A DNA stretch of 64,000 nucleotides from Planktosalinus lacus (GCF_014640155.1 NZ_BMGK01000002.1:10589-74588); one strand, 5' to 3'; shown: positions 35,231 through 47,103, numbered from the stretch's first letter. A program made the numbers and translations. The notes: generated by a model from the sequence alone, not told the origin.

Positions 35231-35881
35231 ATGAAAGCCACTTTGGATTTAATAACTTCTTTGGAAAACAAGAAAACTAATCAACTTCAAAGGACAGTTT
35301 CAATCAATAACAAAACTCCAAACCCGTTGGGTTTAAACCCTGAACTTTTTAATCAGACTGATGTATTTTTATTGGATGACATCAAAAGTTTGTGTATTGA
35401 TTACAGACTCCGGTTTTTGGATTACAATTATTATAAAAACAGTATTCCGGTTGAGGCGATTGAAAAAATCAAAAAGCTTGAAGAGACATATAATATTAAG
35501 TTCAAAGAATTTAAAATTGTAGCTCCTGCAAAAGTTTTTCGCTTAAAAAATGCTGACGACCCGCTTTTATTTGCCGGCTTAGACAACAATTATTTCTTAT
35601 TCATACACAAATGGGGAAACGATTTACACCCTTTGAGAAAAATATTTGTTTGGCCTTATAAAAGCTTAGAAAACACACTTTCAACAATTGTTCTGATAAG
35701 CATTTTATTGACATTTTTAGTGCCGGATGGTTTATTTTCTAAAGAACAATCTGTAAGTCAAACTTTTATTGTATTTTTATTTATGCTGAAATGGGTCGCC
35801 GGAATTGTACTTTTTTATGGTGTTGCCCGCGGCAAAAATTTTAATGAAAATGTGTGGAACAGCACCTATTTTAATTCATAA
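35231..35881 (+). CDS. Conserved hypothetical membrane protein
   Basis: The 216 residues consist of a soluble N-terminal part of about 150 residues and two C-terminal membrane helices (STIVLISILLTFLVPDG and TFIVFLFMLKWVAGIVLFYG). I recognise no enzyme motif. The DUF2007 gene begins 4 nt after its stop, so the two are probably made together. Confidence 0.7.
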   Translation: MKATLDLITSLENKKTNQLQRTVSINNKTPNPLGLNPELFNQTDVFLLDDIKSLCIDYRLRFLDYNYYKNSIPVEAIEKIKKLEETYNIKFKEFKIVAPAKVFRLKNADDPLLFAGLDNNYFLFIHKWGNDLHPLRKIFVWPYKSLENTLSTIVLISILLTFLVPDGLFSKEQSVSQTFIVFLFMLKWVAGIVLFYGVARGKNFNENVWNSTYFNS

Positions 35882-35885
35882 TTAA

Positions 35886-36125
35886 ATGGAAGAAAACGAA
35901 GATTACAAAAGAATTTACACTGGCCCAACGGTTATTATCAAAATGTTACAAAGCCATCTTGAAGAAGTTGATATTTATCCTATAGTTAAAGACAACCTTT
36001 CAAGTGGAACCTGGGGAGGTTTTGGAGGTGTGCCCGGAATGATTCAACTTTTTGTGCATCGCGATGAATATGATAAAGCTGAAAAAATTGTTGAAGATGT
36101 TCTTAAAAACATGGAATCTGAATGA
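35886..36125 (+). CDS. DUF2007 family small protein (putative signal-transducing protein)
   Basis: The 79 residues follow the DUF2007 pattern: KRIYTGPTVIIKMLQSHLEE, a VDIYPIVKDN strand, then LFVHRDEYDKAEKIVEDVL, a small ferredoxin-like fold. Family function is not known. Coupled to the membrane protein upstream (4 nt). Confidence 0.82.
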   Translation: MEENEDYKRIYTGPTVIIKMLQSHLEEVDIYPIVKDNLSSGTWGGFGGVPGMIQLFVHRDEYDKAEKIVEDVLKNMESE

Positions 36126-36159
36126 TACCAAAGTAATTTTACGCATTCCTATATAAGGT

Positions 36160-36192
36160 TTAACTACTGAATTTTAGTATTTTAGTAGTTAA
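36160..36192. repeat. Inverted repeat before the 54-residue membrane protein gene
   Basis: TTAACTACT (36160-36168) and AGTAGTTAA (36184-36192) are perfect inverted arms with 15 nt between them. It lies 26 nt before ATG 36218 and could be an operator or a weak hairpin terminator of the DUF2007 unit. Confidence 0.5.
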
Positions 36193-36217
36193 TTCTCAGA
36201 AAAATGTCTTCCGAAAG

Positions 36218-36382
36218 ATGAATGCAAAAACTTTTTATGTCATCGGAATTGTAGCAATAACAGTTGCTATCCTTATCTTTTTAATATTAAGGCTTTTAGA
36301 TTTCAATGATACCACCTCGATCATTGGGGGCATTTCAGGTGCCATTGTCGGTGCTGTAATTGGATATCTTATAAAAAGCTGA
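36218..36382 (+). CDS. Small membrane protein, 54 residues
   Basis: The ORF from ATG 36218 to TGA 36382 encodes an N-terminal helix (FYVIGIVAITVAILIFLIL), a short polar loop LLDFNDTTS, and a glycine-rich second helix (IIGGISGAIVGAVIGYLI) ending in KS. Two helices with the GxxxG-like pattern make a real small membrane protein likely. The start is not preceded by a clear -7 element; the inverted repeat at 36160-36192 is the only signal seen. Confidence 0.6.
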   Translation: MNAKTFYVIGIVAITVAILIFLILRLLDFNDTTSIIGGISGAIVGAVIGYLIKS

Positions 36383-36461
36383 ATACATCCCTCAGAGATA
36401 TTACAAATAAGCTGATGGAATATTGTAAGATTTATGGAATTATATCCCGTAAACACAAAAA

Positions 36462-38108
<1,647 letters not shown>

Positions 38109-38233
38109 TTAACCAAATACTTGTTCAAAGAGAAATATTAACGTTTTAATTATCGTTTTAACTCACAATTAACACACCATAAAAGCTTCAAACTATACAT
38201 TTGTTAGATTGAACTTCACACAAGTTTTTGTAA

Positions 38234-39634
38234 ATGAAATTAAAATATTTTCTCCCTTGTATCGCTTTTTTAATTTTGGGATGCAAAAATGATGCTGTCA
38301 ATAAAGAAACCGGAGCTTGGTTTGGTGGTGAAATTATAAATCCAAATTCCAATTACATTATTCTTACAAAAAATGAAAACGTTCTGGACACCATTCCTTT
38401 GGATTCAAACAATCGATTTTTACATTATGTTGAAAATGTAGAAAAAGGAATTTATAACTTCATTCATAACGAATATCAAATTTTGTACCTAGAACCTGGT
38501 GACAGCCTCATGATTCGTGTGAATACGATAGAATTTGATGAATCTCTTGCCTTTACCGGAAAAGGCTCTGAACGCAACAATTTTTTGATTAATATGTTTC
38601 TCTACAACGAAGTTGAAAACCAAAAAATGACGCCGTTTTACAAACTTCCTGTAGACGATTTTATGGCCAAGCTTGACTCTATGCGAGAGTTACGACATAA
38701 AAACCTTAATAAATTTGTCAAAAAAAATAAACCCTGCAAATCTTTCAGTGAAATTGCTGAGGCCAATATTGATTATGACTATTTTACCAAACGTGAAATT
38801 TATCCTTATGCATTTTATGGCAGTGCAAATTTAGTTGAAGCCGATTTACCTGAAAACTATTATGATTTCAGAAATGATGTAGATTACAACAATGAAAATT
38901 TAATTTCCTATTATACCTATTATCGTTTTTTACTTCGTCATTTTGACTATCTGGCCCACAACAACTATTTAGATGAAAAAACATTAGAAAGAGAATCTGT
39001 TCATCACGTATTGGAAAAATTAAATACAATAGACTCTCTGGTTTCTTCACCTTCAATCAAAAACAGTTTATTGAGAACCTCCATAAGGTCCTATATTATA
39101 AGATGCAAAAATCCAGATGACGAAAAGCTCGCTTTAGAGCGCTTCTATGGGCTGTCAACTAATGAAGATCATAAAGATGAAATTAGAAAAATATCAGAGG
39201 CCTCTCTAAAATTAATGCCTGGAAATTCACTTCCAAACCTCTCTTTATTGGATTTTAAAAACAATAAAGTGAGTTTCGCTTCTATCTTAAAAAAACCATC
39301 AATTATTTTCTTTTGGTCAGTGAACTCAGTAAATCATTATAAAAACGTTCATTCAAAAGTCGATGAACTAAGGTTAAAATACCCTGAGTTTGATTTTATT
39401 GCCATCAATACCAATGACAATAAAAAAATATGGGAACAAATCATTAACAGGCAAGGTTTTAACAAAAGCTTTGAATTCCGTTTTGAAAACCCACAGCAAG
39501 CAATGGAGCAACTAGTTGTAAATACAATTAACAAAGTTATGGTTGTTGACGAAGACGGGAAAATTATTGACAACCACACCAACCTGTTTAGTGCCACTTT
39601 TGAAGAGGAACTTTTAGGTCTATTGAACCAATAA
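38234..39634 (+). CDS. Lipoprotein with C-terminal TlpA/thioredoxin-like domain lacking the CxxC motif
   Basis: The 466-residue protein has a lipoprotein signal (LPCIAFLILGC). Its N-terminal part (DSNNRFLHYVENVEKGIY...LEPGDSLMIRV) matches the DUF4369-type domain often fused to TlpA in Bacteroidota. The C-terminal ~140 residues are thioredoxin-like (MPGNSLPNLSLLDFKN...FDFIAINTND). Where TlpA has WCxxC the sequence is FFWSVNSVNHY, with no cysteine, so redox activity is unlikely. Confidence 0.8.
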   Translation: MKLKYFLPCIAFLILGCKNDAVNKETGAWFGGEIINPNSNYIILTKNENVLDTIPLDSNNRFLHYVENVEKGIYNFIHNEYQILYLEPGDSLMIRVNTIEFDESLAFTGKGSERNNFLINMFLYNEVENQKMTPFYKLPVDDFMAKLDSMRELRHKNLNKFVKKNKPCKSFSEIAEANIDYDYFTKREIYPYAFYGSANLVEADLPENYYDFRNDVDYNNENLISYYTYYRFLLRHFDYLAHNNYLDEKTLERESVHHVLEKLNTIDSLVSSPSIKNSLLRTSIRSYIIRCKNPDDEKLALERFYGLSTNEDHKDEIRKISEASLKLMPGNSLPNLSLLDFKNNKVSFASILKKPSIIFFWSVNSVNHYKNVHSKVDELRLKYPEFDFIAINTNDNKKIWEQIINRQGFNKSFEFRFENPQQAMEQLVVNTINKVMVVDEDGKIIDNHTNLFSATFEEELLGLLNQ

Positions 39635-39688
39635 AAAAAACCTTTACCAAAGCTTACAAAAGCTTTAGTTTTATTTCTTTAATTAAGT

Positions 39689-40342
39689 TTAATTTCCTTT
39701 TTTATAATCTTCCAGAAATTTTGCCAAACCAATATCAGTCAATGGGTGTTTTAAAAGCCCCTCAATGGACGAAAGCGGTCCTGTCATAACATCCGCTCCT
39801 AGTTTTGCACAATCAATTATATGCATTGTGTGTCGCACTGAAGCCGCTAAAATTTCAGTTTCAAAACCATAATTATCATAAATCAATCTGATTTCAGCAA
39901 TCAGGTTTAATCCGTCTGTTGAAACATCGTCCAGTCTTCCGATGAAAGGTGAAACATAGGTAGCACCTGCTTTTGCAGCAATCAATGCTTGTCCCGGCGA
40001 AAATATGAGTGTGCAATTGGTCCTGATGCCGTTATCACTAAAATATTTAATAGCTTTAATACCCTCTTTAATCATAGGGACTTTCACGACAATTTGCTCA
40101 TGTAAACCTGCTAACTCCTCTCCTTCTCTAATCATCCCTTCAAAATCGGTTGCGATAACCTCAGCTGAAACATCGCCATCAACTATGTTGCAAATATCTA
40201 CATAGTGTTTTAAAATGTTATTTTTTCCGGTGATTCCTTCTTTAGCCATTAAGGAAGGATTGGTAGTTACACCATCTAAAATCCCTAGGTTCTGAGCTTC
40301 TTTGATTTGGTCTAGATTGGCTGTGTCGATAAAGAATTTCAT
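39689..40342 (-). CDS. tal: Transaldolase, short (TalC/fructose-6-phosphate aldolase-like) type
   Basis: The 217 residues form the small-type transaldolase barrel: [13 protein letters not shown] at the start, [13 protein letters not shown], the Schiff-base lysine strand [27 protein letters not shown] and SPFIGRLDD. It moves dihydroxyacetone units in the pentose phosphate pathway. Convergent with the lipoprotein gene at 39634; a weak hairpin with T-run lies between them. Confidence 0.92.
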   Translation of the reverse strand: MKFFIDTANLDQIKEAQNLGILDGVTTNPSLMAKEGITGKNNILKHYVDICNIVDGDVSAEVIATDFEGMIREGEELAGLHEQIVVKVPMIKEGIKAIKYFSDNGIRTNCTLIFSPGQALIAAKAGATYVSPFIGRLDDVSTDGLNLIAEIRLIYDNYGFETEILAASVRHTMHIIDCAKLGADVMTGPLSSIEGLLKHPLTDIGLAKFLEDYKKGN

Positions 40343-40440
40343 AAATGTTAGATTAAAGTTTATGTTGATTGCAAAATTAAGTAAGAAAAGTAGTTTTGTT
40401 GCAAATTTACCAAATATTTATACAAGCGGTATGTTGATAA

Positions 40441-41247
40441 CTACTTTAATTTATAGTGGTTCATCAGCATTTTTTCATACACTTTTCCGGGCAGTGATTT
40501 TTTTAAAACAACTGAGGTTTTTTGTAGAAAATCACCCACTTTATAACGCACTTTTGGGTGTTTGGTCTCAATAATTTTGAAAATTGCCTTCGCCATTTCC
40601 TGAGGGTCTCTTCCATCATCAACACCTTCATTCATCAATTCGAGTGTTTCACTATAAGCTTTATTATAGGGAGACTTATCGAGTATGGGTGCGTGATAAC
40701 GACCCGACACAATGTTAGTGGCAAAGTCACCCGGAGCCACATTGGTAATTTCAATACCAAACTGTTTGGTTTCCATTCTGAGTGCTTCTGTTGATATTTC
40801 AAGAGCCGATTTGCTGGCGGAATAAAAGCCTCTGTAAGGCAAGCCCATATAGGCTGCTATTGAAGTGATATTTATCACCAAACCAGATTGTTGTAATCTC
40901 ATAAAAGGCAAAACCGCTTTAATCATTCTTATCGGTCCATAAAAGTTGGTTTCAAACACCCCTTTGATTTCTTCCTCAGGGGTTTCCTCAATGGGTCCCG
41001 TAATACCAACACCGGCATTGTTAATTAACACATCAATCCTTCCTGCTTTTGAGACCACTTCATCTATGAAGTTGGTGACAGAATTGGTATCTCTAACATC
41101 AAGCTGTAATAGGGGAAATATACTTTCTTTATATTTTTCAGGAGTACGGCTGGAACCATATACCCTAAAACCTTTAACCGTAAGATACTCTCCAATTGAT
41201 TTTCCTATCCCTGAAGAAGCACCGGTAATACAAACAACTTTTGACAT
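40441..41247 (-). CDS. Short-chain dehydrogenase/reductase
   Basis: The 268-residue enzyme has the NAD(P) motif VCITGASSGIGKSIGEYL, NNAGVG, the catalytic serine in VINITSIAAY, and YxxxK in GFYSASKSALEIS. The RTPEK after the second strand favours NADP. Substrate is unknown. It stands between tal and the SRP RNA gene. Confidence 0.9.
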   Translation of the reverse strand: MSKVVCITGASSGIGKSIGEYLTVKGFRVYGSSRTPEKYKESIFPLLQLDVRDTNSVTNFIDEVVSKAGRIDVLINNAGVGITGPIEETPEEEIKGVFETNFYGPIRMIKAVLPFMRLQQSGLVINITSIAAYMGLPYRGFYSASKSALEISTEALRMETKQFGIEITNVAPGDFATNIVSGRYHAPILDKSPYNKAYSETLELMNEGVDDGRDPQEMAKAIFKIIETKHPKVRYKVGDFLQKTSVVLKKSLPGKVYEKMLMNHYKLK

Positions 41248-41368
41248 ACAAATTTAGTTTGTACAAATATCTGATAATTTTTAGATATGCCTGAAGCGAA
41301 AAGTAAATAAATGATTATTCTAGGAGTGTGCTTAAAGTAGAGAACACGTTTTAATGGAAATAAAAAAT

Positions 41369-41464
41369 GGCAAGCTACCTACATCACACCGCTACGACCG
41401 TCTACCCTTGCTGCGTTCCCACCCTGGGGGATTCAACAGGAGCTGGTTGTGTAGGACTTGCCGC
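41369..41464 (-). ncRNA. ffs: Signal recognition particle small RNA (4.5S type)
   Basis: On the minus strand the end arms GGCAAG...TCCTACA and TGTAGG...CTTGCC pair. The inside carries the SRP domain IV signature, with the AGGGTGGGAACGCAGCAAGG run (GGAA-type tetraloop and asymmetric loop). The promoter TATCTTTG (41467-41474) lies just upstream with a TTG 19 nt before it, and the T-run ATTTTTTATTT follows. The RNA of about 95 nt binds Ffh to bring membrane proteins to the translocon. End positions are good to a few bases. Confidence 0.85.
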
Positions 41465-41583
41465 TGCAAAGATACTACCTTTTTAAGGTTTTGCAAGAAT
41501 TTTTTAATAATTAAAACTAAAAAGTTAGAACGCAAATAGTACATTTGTATGCAAATTATTACAACTCTCTTATTAATACGCAA

Positions 41584-42633
41584 ATGAAATTTTATGTAGC
41601 CTTTTTTTTCTTCCTTACATTGCTTTTTTTTTCTTGTGGAAGCCAAAGTGAAACCAAAAATTTTACTATTGTTGTTGAAAATGCCAAACCATCGTTTAGC
41701 AATAACCAAATAATTTCAGTTACAGTTAAAAACCCCAACCAAAAGGAAATAGATTCCATTACATATTTCATTGATCAAAACCAAATGGGAAAAACTATTG
41801 AAAACACTTCCTTTTCCATCCCACTTGAAAATCAAAAATTAGGAAACCGAAGATTGCAAGCGACTGTTTACTTTAACAACAACACAGAGACAGCCACTAA
41901 AGATTTATATGTATTAGCATCTGAAAAACCAAAACTATACTCTTACAAAATCCTGAATGAGTATCCTCACGATATGGAAGCCTATACTCAAGGATTGGAA
42001 TTTCACGATGACACGCTTTATGAAGGAACCGGTCAATATGGTAATTCTTCACTCCGAAAAACTAACTATAAAACCGGTGAAGTTCTTCAGAACATTCCCC
42101 TGGAGAGCAATTATTTTGGCGAAGGCATCACCATACTGGATAATAAAATTTACCAACTAACCTGGCGCGAAAATGTAGGTTTTATTTACAACCTCAAAAC
42201 ACTTGAAAAAACAGGAAGCTTTATCTACTCAAAAAGTGAGGAAGGCTGGGGGCTCTGCAATGATGGAAATACAATCTATAAAAGTGACGGAACTGAAAAA
42301 ATCTGGACACTAAACAAAGAAAATCTCACTGAAGAAAGTTACATTGAAATTTACACCAACACCAGCCGGATTAAAAGTGTCAACGAACTGGAATGGGTGG
42401 ATGGAAAAATTTATGCCAATATTTTTCAGAAAAACGCCATTGCAATAATCAACCCATTAAATGGTGCTGTAGAAGGTGTTATCGATTTAGGGGGCTTGCA
42501 AGCGCGTGTCACTCAACATCGATTTTTAGACGTTTTAAATGGTATTGCCTACAAAGGAGAACCTAACAAACTCTTTGTGACAGGAAAAAACTGGGATAAG
42601 CTTTTTGAAATAGAAATAATTGAGAAGCAATAA
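41584..42633 (+). CDS. Glutaminyl-peptide cyclotransferase, beta-propeller type lipoprotein
   Basis: The start is ATG 41584 (MKFYVAFFFFLTLLFFSC), a lipoprotein signal; TACATTTG at 41540-41547 is the -7 element and rules out the start 13 codons earlier. Residues ~100-349 are a five-bladed propeller of the glutamine cyclotransferase family: YTQGLEFHDDTLYEGTGQYG, YFGEGITILDNKIYQLTW and NELEWVDGKIYANIF. It forms pyroglutamate at N-termini of exported proteins. The N-terminal ~80 residues are an added Ig-like domain. Confidence 0.88.
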   Translation: MKFYVAFFFFLTLLFFSCGSQSETKNFTIVVENAKPSFSNNQIISVTVKNPNQKEIDSITYFIDQNQMGKTIENTSFSIPLENQKLGNRRLQATVYFNNNTETATKDLYVLASEKPKLYSYKILNEYPHDMEAYTQGLEFHDDTLYEGTGQYGNSSLRKTNYKTGEVLQNIPLESNYFGEGITILDNKIYQLTWRENVGFIYNLKTLEKTGSFIYSKSEEGWGLCNDGNTIYKSDGTEKIWTLNKENLTEESYIEIYTNTSRIKSVNELEWVDGKIYANIFQKNAIAIINPLNGAVEGVIDLGGLQARVTQHRFLDVLNGIAYKGEPNKLFVTGKNWDKLFEIEIIEKQ

Positions 42634-42709
42634 AATATCCTGTTGATGGTTATTAGTTAACAGTTAATGGTTATTTTTGAATGCTATTTTTTTAAATAAA
42701 AAATTTTAA

Positions 42710-44260
42710 ATGAGATATTTATATACCCTGGGGCTATTGGTGATTGTTGTTTTGTGGAGTTCATGCCGAAATGATTTTGACACCCTACCCAGTACAGGAA
42801 ACCTGGAATTTTCAAAAGATACTGTCTATCTCGATACAATCTTTTCGAATATAGGTTCCAGCACTTATACTCTTAAGGTCTACAACCGAAGTGACGAAGA
42901 CATTTCAATCCCCACAGTCAGATTGAACCAAGGTGAAAACTCTTCTTATCGTTTAAATGTGAACGGTCGCGCCGGAAAAACCTTTAACAATGTAGAAATC
43001 CTCGCTAATGATAGCATTTTTGTTTTTATTGAAAATACTTTTGATATAAACAATCAGCCCGGAAACCTTGAATTTTTATATACTGATGCCCTTGAGTTTG
43101 ACAGTGGAAACAATCAGCAGGATGTCACATTGGTTACCTTAGTAAAAGACGCTGTTTTTCTCTACCCACAACGTTTTGAAGATGGGACCATTGAAACCTT
43201 GCTCCTGGGGATTGATGAAGAAGACAATGAGATAAGAATCGAAGGGTTTTTCCTTGATGAACAACACCTCAACTTCACCAACGAGAAACCGTATGTAATC
43301 TATGGATATGCAGCCATACCTGCAACAAAAACGTTGACCATTGATGCCGGAGCACGCATTCATTTTCACGAAAACAGTGGCATCATAGCTTACAATCAAG
43401 CTACCATAAAGGCAAACGGATCACCTAGTACAGATCCTGAGTTGCTCGAAAACGAAATCATATTTCAAAGTGATCGCTTAGAGCCCGCTTTTGAGGATAT
43501 TCCGGGGCAATGGGGTACGCTTTGGCTCACCGCTGGAAGTACCGCACACGAGTTCAGTAATACTACCATAAAAAATGCCACCGTAGGTATTTTAATGGAC
43601 AGCAATGACGGAACTTCAAACCCCACCTTATCACTTAAAAACACACAGATTTATAACAGTGCCAATGTGGGTCTTTTGGCTACCACAGCTCACGTAGATG
43701 GTGAAAATGTAGTGATTACAAACAGCGGGCAAACATCACTCTATTGCTCGCTTGGAGGCACTTATAACTTCAGGCATTCAACTTTTGCCAATTACTGGAA
43801 TCGGGGGTTTAGAAATTTCCCGGCTGTAATAATAGACAATTCACTTCAGGTGAGTGAAACAGAAGTCCTGATAGCAGACTTAAATGAAGCCTCGTTTAGT
43901 AACTGCATCATATATGGAAGTGAACCAAGGGAGTTTTTCTTAAATAAAGTGGAAGGTGCAGCTTTTAATTTTAATTTTAAAAATAGCTTGTTGAGATTTG
44001 AAGACCCACAAGGTCAGTTTGCAGATAATCCGTTATTTGATTTTTCTGACACTCAACTCTATTCCAATGCTGTATTTAATGAAGATCCGGTGTTTTTTAA
44101 TCCGCTAACCAATGAATTATTTATCAGTAATGATTCAGGAGCAAATGGAATTGGTGACCCTGCGACCACTCAATTGGTACCCTTTGACCTTTTAGGAACT
44201 CCTAGAGGTAATCCGTCTGATGCGGGAGCTTATGAAAGTATCATTTTTCCGGAAGACTAA
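42710..44260 (+). CDS. Surface lipoprotein with right-handed beta-helix
   Basis: The 516 residues start with a lipoprotein signal (LGLLVIVVLWSSC), then an Ig-like domain (DTVYLDTIFSNIGSSTYTLK, residues ~35-145). A parallel beta-helix follows, with rungs such as ATIKANGSPSTDPELLENE, TIKNATVGILMDSN and NTQIYNSANVGLLATTAHVD. Such proteins may bind polysaccharide, but no ligand is evident. A terminator follows immediately. Confidence 0.8.
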   Translation: MRYLYTLGLLVIVVLWSSCRNDFDTLPSTGNLEFSKDTVYLDTIFSNIGSSTYTLKVYNRSDEDISIPTVRLNQGENSSYRLNVNGRAGKTFNNVEILANDSIFVFIENTFDINNQPGNLEFLYTDALEFDSGNNQQDVTLVTLVKDAVFLYPQRFEDGTIETLLLGIDEEDNEIRIEGFFLDEQHLNFTNEKPYVIYGYAAIPATKTLTIDAGARIHFHENSGIIAYNQATIKANGSPSTDPELLENEIIFQSDRLEPAFEDIPGQWGTLWLTAGSTAHEFSNTTIKNATVGILMDSNDGTSNPTLSLKNTQIYNSANVGLLATTAHVDGENVVITNSGQTSLYCSLGGTYNFRHSTFANYWNRGFRNFPAVIIDNSLQVSETEVLIADLNEASFSNCIIYGSEPREFFLNKVEGAAFNFNFKNSLLRFEDPQGQFADNPLFDFSDTQLYSNAVFNEDPVFFNPLTNELFISNDSGANGIGDPATTQLVPFDLLGTPRGNPSDAGAYESIIFPED

Positions 44261-44274
44261 AATAAATGTTTATT

Positions 44275-44309
44275 AAAAAAAACCACATTATAAAAATGTG
44301 GTTTTTTTT
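44275..44309. terminator. Bidirectional terminator after the beta-helix lipoprotein gene
   Basis: AAAAAACCACAT and ATGTGGTTTTTT arms with an AT-rich loop. It lies between two converging genes (stops at 44260 and 44324). Confidence 0.88.
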
Positions 44310-44323
44310 ATTTAAGGAAGTTC

Positions 44324-45598
44324 CTAGGTGCTAAATAAAGGTTTTACAGACATCAGTGCATGAACCCTGTCTCCAATCTGATTCAGAACCGTTTCATTTT
44401 CGAAATTAGTGATAACTTCATCAATTAAGTCAACAATATTTTTCATGTCATTTTCCTTCAATCCCCTTGTAGTTACAGCAGGAGTACCTATGCGAATTCC
44501 TGAGGTGATGAATGGTGATTTATCATCAAAAGGAACCATATTTTTATTGACGGTTATATCAGCTTTTCCTAAAGCCTCTTCCGCTTCTTTTCCCGAAAGT
44601 CCTTTATTTCTAAGATCAATCAACATCATATGATTGTCTGTTCCTCCTGAAACAACATCATATCCTTTTTCAACAAAAGCTTGAGCCATAACAGCTGCAT
44701 TTTTCTTCACTTGAATCATATAATGTAAAAAATCGTCTGTCAATGCTTCACCAAAAGCCACCGCTTTTGCAGCAATGATATGCTCCAGAGGCCCACCTTG
44801 ATTCCCCGGAAAAATTCCGCTGTCAAGCAAAGAAGACATTTTACGCAGATTTCCGTTCTTTAATTTGATTCCAAAGGGATTGTCAAAATCTTTTCCCATT
44901 ACAATGATTCCACCACGTGGACCCCGCAGCGTTTTATGAGTTGTACTGGTACAAACGTGACAATGTGGAACCGGATCCTGAATGATTCCTTTGGCAATCA
45001 ATCCCGCCGGATGAGCCATATCGGCCATTAAAATAGCTCCTACTTTATCAGCTATTTCGCGAAAACGTTTGTAGTCAATCTCACGGGAGTAAGCAGAAGC
45101 GCCGGCAATAATCATTTTGGGCTTTTCACGTAAAGCAATTTCCTCAACTTTATCGTAATCAATCCTTCCTGTTTCTTTATCCACACCATAAAAAACCGGA
45201 TTGTAAAGTTTTCCTGAAAAGTTAACAGGTGAACCGTGAGTGAGATGACCACCATGAGATAAATCGAAACCAAGAAAAGTGTCGCCGGGTTTTAAACACA
45301 CTGAAAATACAGCTGTGTTTGCTTGCGAACCGGAGTGTGGTTGTACATTTACATAGTCTGCACCAAAAAGCGCTTTAGCTCTGTCAATAGCCAATTGCTC
45401 AACTTGATCAACAATTTGACACCCTCCGTAATAGCGTTTACCGGGGTAGCCTTCAGCATATTTATTGGTAAGAACAGACCCTGCTGCAACCAACACTTCG
45501 GTGCTTACAAAGTTTTCTGACGCTATGAGTTCGAGTCCGTTTTTTTGTCTTTCTTCTTCTTTTTTTATCAGGTTGAATACTGTGGAATCTTGATACAT
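44324..45598 (-). CDS. glyA: Serine hydroxymethyltransferase
   Basis: The 424-residue PLP enzyme shows [22 protein letters not shown], the PLP lysine motif [13 protein letters not shown], and [12 protein letters not shown]. It interconverts serine and glycine and makes 5,10-methylene-tetrahydrofolate. Full length and collinear with the family. A TATTTTTG element about 30 nt upstream can serve as its -7 site; the fahA gene is divergent. Confidence 0.96.
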   Translation of the reverse strand: MYQDSTVFNLIKKEEERQKNGLELIASENFVSTEVLVAAGSVLTNKYAEGYPGKRYYGGCQIVDQVEQLAIDRAKALFGADYVNVQPHSGSQANTAVFSVCLKPGDTFLGFDLSHGGHLTHGSPVNFSGKLYNPVFYGVDKETGRIDYDKVEEIALREKPKMIIAGASAYSREIDYKRFREIADKVGAILMADMAHPAGLIAKGIIQDPVPHCHVCTSTTHKTLRGPRGGIIVMGKDFDNPFGIKLKNGNLRKMSSLLDSGIFPGNQGGPLEHIIAAKAVAFGEALTDDFLHYMIQVKKNAAVMAQAFVEKGYDVVSGGTDNHMMLIDLRNKGLSGKEAEEALGKADITVNKNMVPFDDKSPFITSGIRIGTPAVTTRGLKENDMKNIVDLIDEVITNFENETVLNQIGDRVHALMSVKPLFST

Positions 45599-45708
45599 AA
45601 AATTTGTTTTGTTAAATCTGCATCAAAAATAAGAATAACATTCGGTTAGTATTCTTAAAATTATATATTTGAATAGATTTTTTTTAACACTAACTAAAAT
45701 TAAACACT

Positions 45709-46989
45709 ATGTCGATTACAGCTAACGATCCAAAAAGAAAGTCCTGGCTTCCTGTTGATAAGGAGTCAGACTTTCCAATACAAAACATTCCCTTTGGTGT
45801 ATTTTTAACCAGAGACGATGTCATAACTGTAGGTACTCGCATTGGTGATTATGCGATAGACCTGGGCGCACTTCATCAGCTGGGTTATTTTAAAGGAATT
45901 GAATTAACCGATGATATTTTTCTTCAGGATACATTAAATGACTTTATTTCTGACGGTAAGAAAACCTGGAGATTGGTGCGAAACCGTATTGCAGAAATTT
46001 TTGATGAAAAAAACACTGCACTAAAAGACAACAAAGCACATCACGACCGTGTCATTTTTACCATGGATGAAATTGAAATGCAACTGCCCGTTCAGGTGGG
46101 TGACTATACAGATTTTTATTCCAGTAAAGAACACGCTACCAATGTGGGAGCCATGTTTCGCGACCCAGAAAACGCATTATTGCCTAACTGGTTGCACATT
46201 CCCGTGGGTTACCACGGCCGTAGCTCCTCAATTATACCAAGCGGTATTAATGTTAGAAGACCAAATGGGCAAACTCTTCCTGCAGGAGCAGATAAGCCGA
46301 TATTCGGCCCTTCAAAATTGATAGACTTTGAACTGGAGATGGCCTTCATTACCACCGATGCCAATGATCTTGGTGAACCCATCCCCATCGATGAAGCAGA
46401 AGACTATATTTTTGGGCTGGTATTGTTTAATGACTGGAGTGCCCGCGACATTCAGAAATGGGAATATGTTCCATTGGGACCCTTTCTAGCTAAAAATTTC
46501 GCTTCCACCATTTCTCCCTGGATTGTAACCCTGGATGCGTTGCACCCATTTAAAGTGGAAAGCCCTCAACAAGAAATAGAGCCTCTGCCTTATTTACGCT
46601 CCAAAGGAAAAAAGAGTTACGACATCAACCTCGAAGCTTATATCACACCTGAAAACGGATCACCCAATCGTGTGACACAATCCAATTTCAAATATATGTA
46701 CTGGAACATGAGTCAGCAACTGGCGCACCACACCATCAATGGTTGCCCCGTAAAAAGTGGTGATATGATGGGAAGTGGGACCATTTCAGGCCCCACACCA
46801 GACTCATATGGCTCAATGCTGGAGCTTTCTTGGCGTGGAGAAAAACCCATTAAATTAAACGACGGGAGTGAACGTAAATTTATCAATGATAACGATACAG
46901 TAACCCTAAAAGGATACTGTAAAAATGAAAGTGTAAGAATAGGTTTTGGAGATTGTTCTACCAAAATTCTACCTGCCCTTGAGCTTTAA
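45709..46989 (+). CDS. fahA: Fumarylacetoacetase
   Basis: The 426-residue enzyme has an N-terminal SH3-like domain (NIPFGVFLTRDD) and the FAH catalytic domain: DYTDFYSSKEHATNVGAMFR, LPNWLHIPVGYHGRSSS, FELEMAFI and WEYVPLGPFLAKNF. It splits fumarylacetoacetate to fumarate and acetoacetate in the last step of tyrosine breakdown. Other genes of the path are not in this window. Confidence 0.95.
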   Translation: MSITANDPKRKSWLPVDKESDFPIQNIPFGVFLTRDDVITVGTRIGDYAIDLGALHQLGYFKGIELTDDIFLQDTLNDFISDGKKTWRLVRNRIAEIFDEKNTALKDNKAHHDRVIFTMDEIEMQLPVQVGDYTDFYSSKEHATNVGAMFRDPENALLPNWLHIPVGYHGRSSSIIPSGINVRRPNGQTLPAGADKPIFGPSKLIDFELEMAFITTDANDLGEPIPIDEAEDYIFGLVLFNDWSARDIQKWEYVPLGPFLAKNFASTISPWIVTLDALHPFKVESPQQEIEPLPYLRSKGKKSYDINLEAYITPENGSPNRVTQSNFKYMYWNMSQQLAHHTINGCPVKSGDMMGSGTISGPTPDSYGSMLELSWRGEKPIKLNDGSERKFINDNDTVTLKGYCKNESVRIGFGDCSTKILPALEL

Positions 46990-47014
46990 TTTTTTATAAT
47001 GAATCAAATACCTG

Positions 47015-47047
47015 CACAGCCCTTTGAATGGATCAAAAGGCTGTGTT
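47015..47047 (+). terminator. Terminator after fahA
   Basis: The stem CACAGCCCTTTGA pairs with TCAAAAGGCTGTG with one bulge and is followed by seven T. Confidence 0.88.
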
Positions 47048-47103
47048 TTTTTATTTTGGCATCACAATTGTAAACAAAATAACATAACCAACATCCAAAA
47101 GTC

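Noticed and set aside
41354-41539. Plus-strand ORF opposite the SRP RNA
   Set aside because: It lies on the complement of the SRP RNA with no protein-like features.
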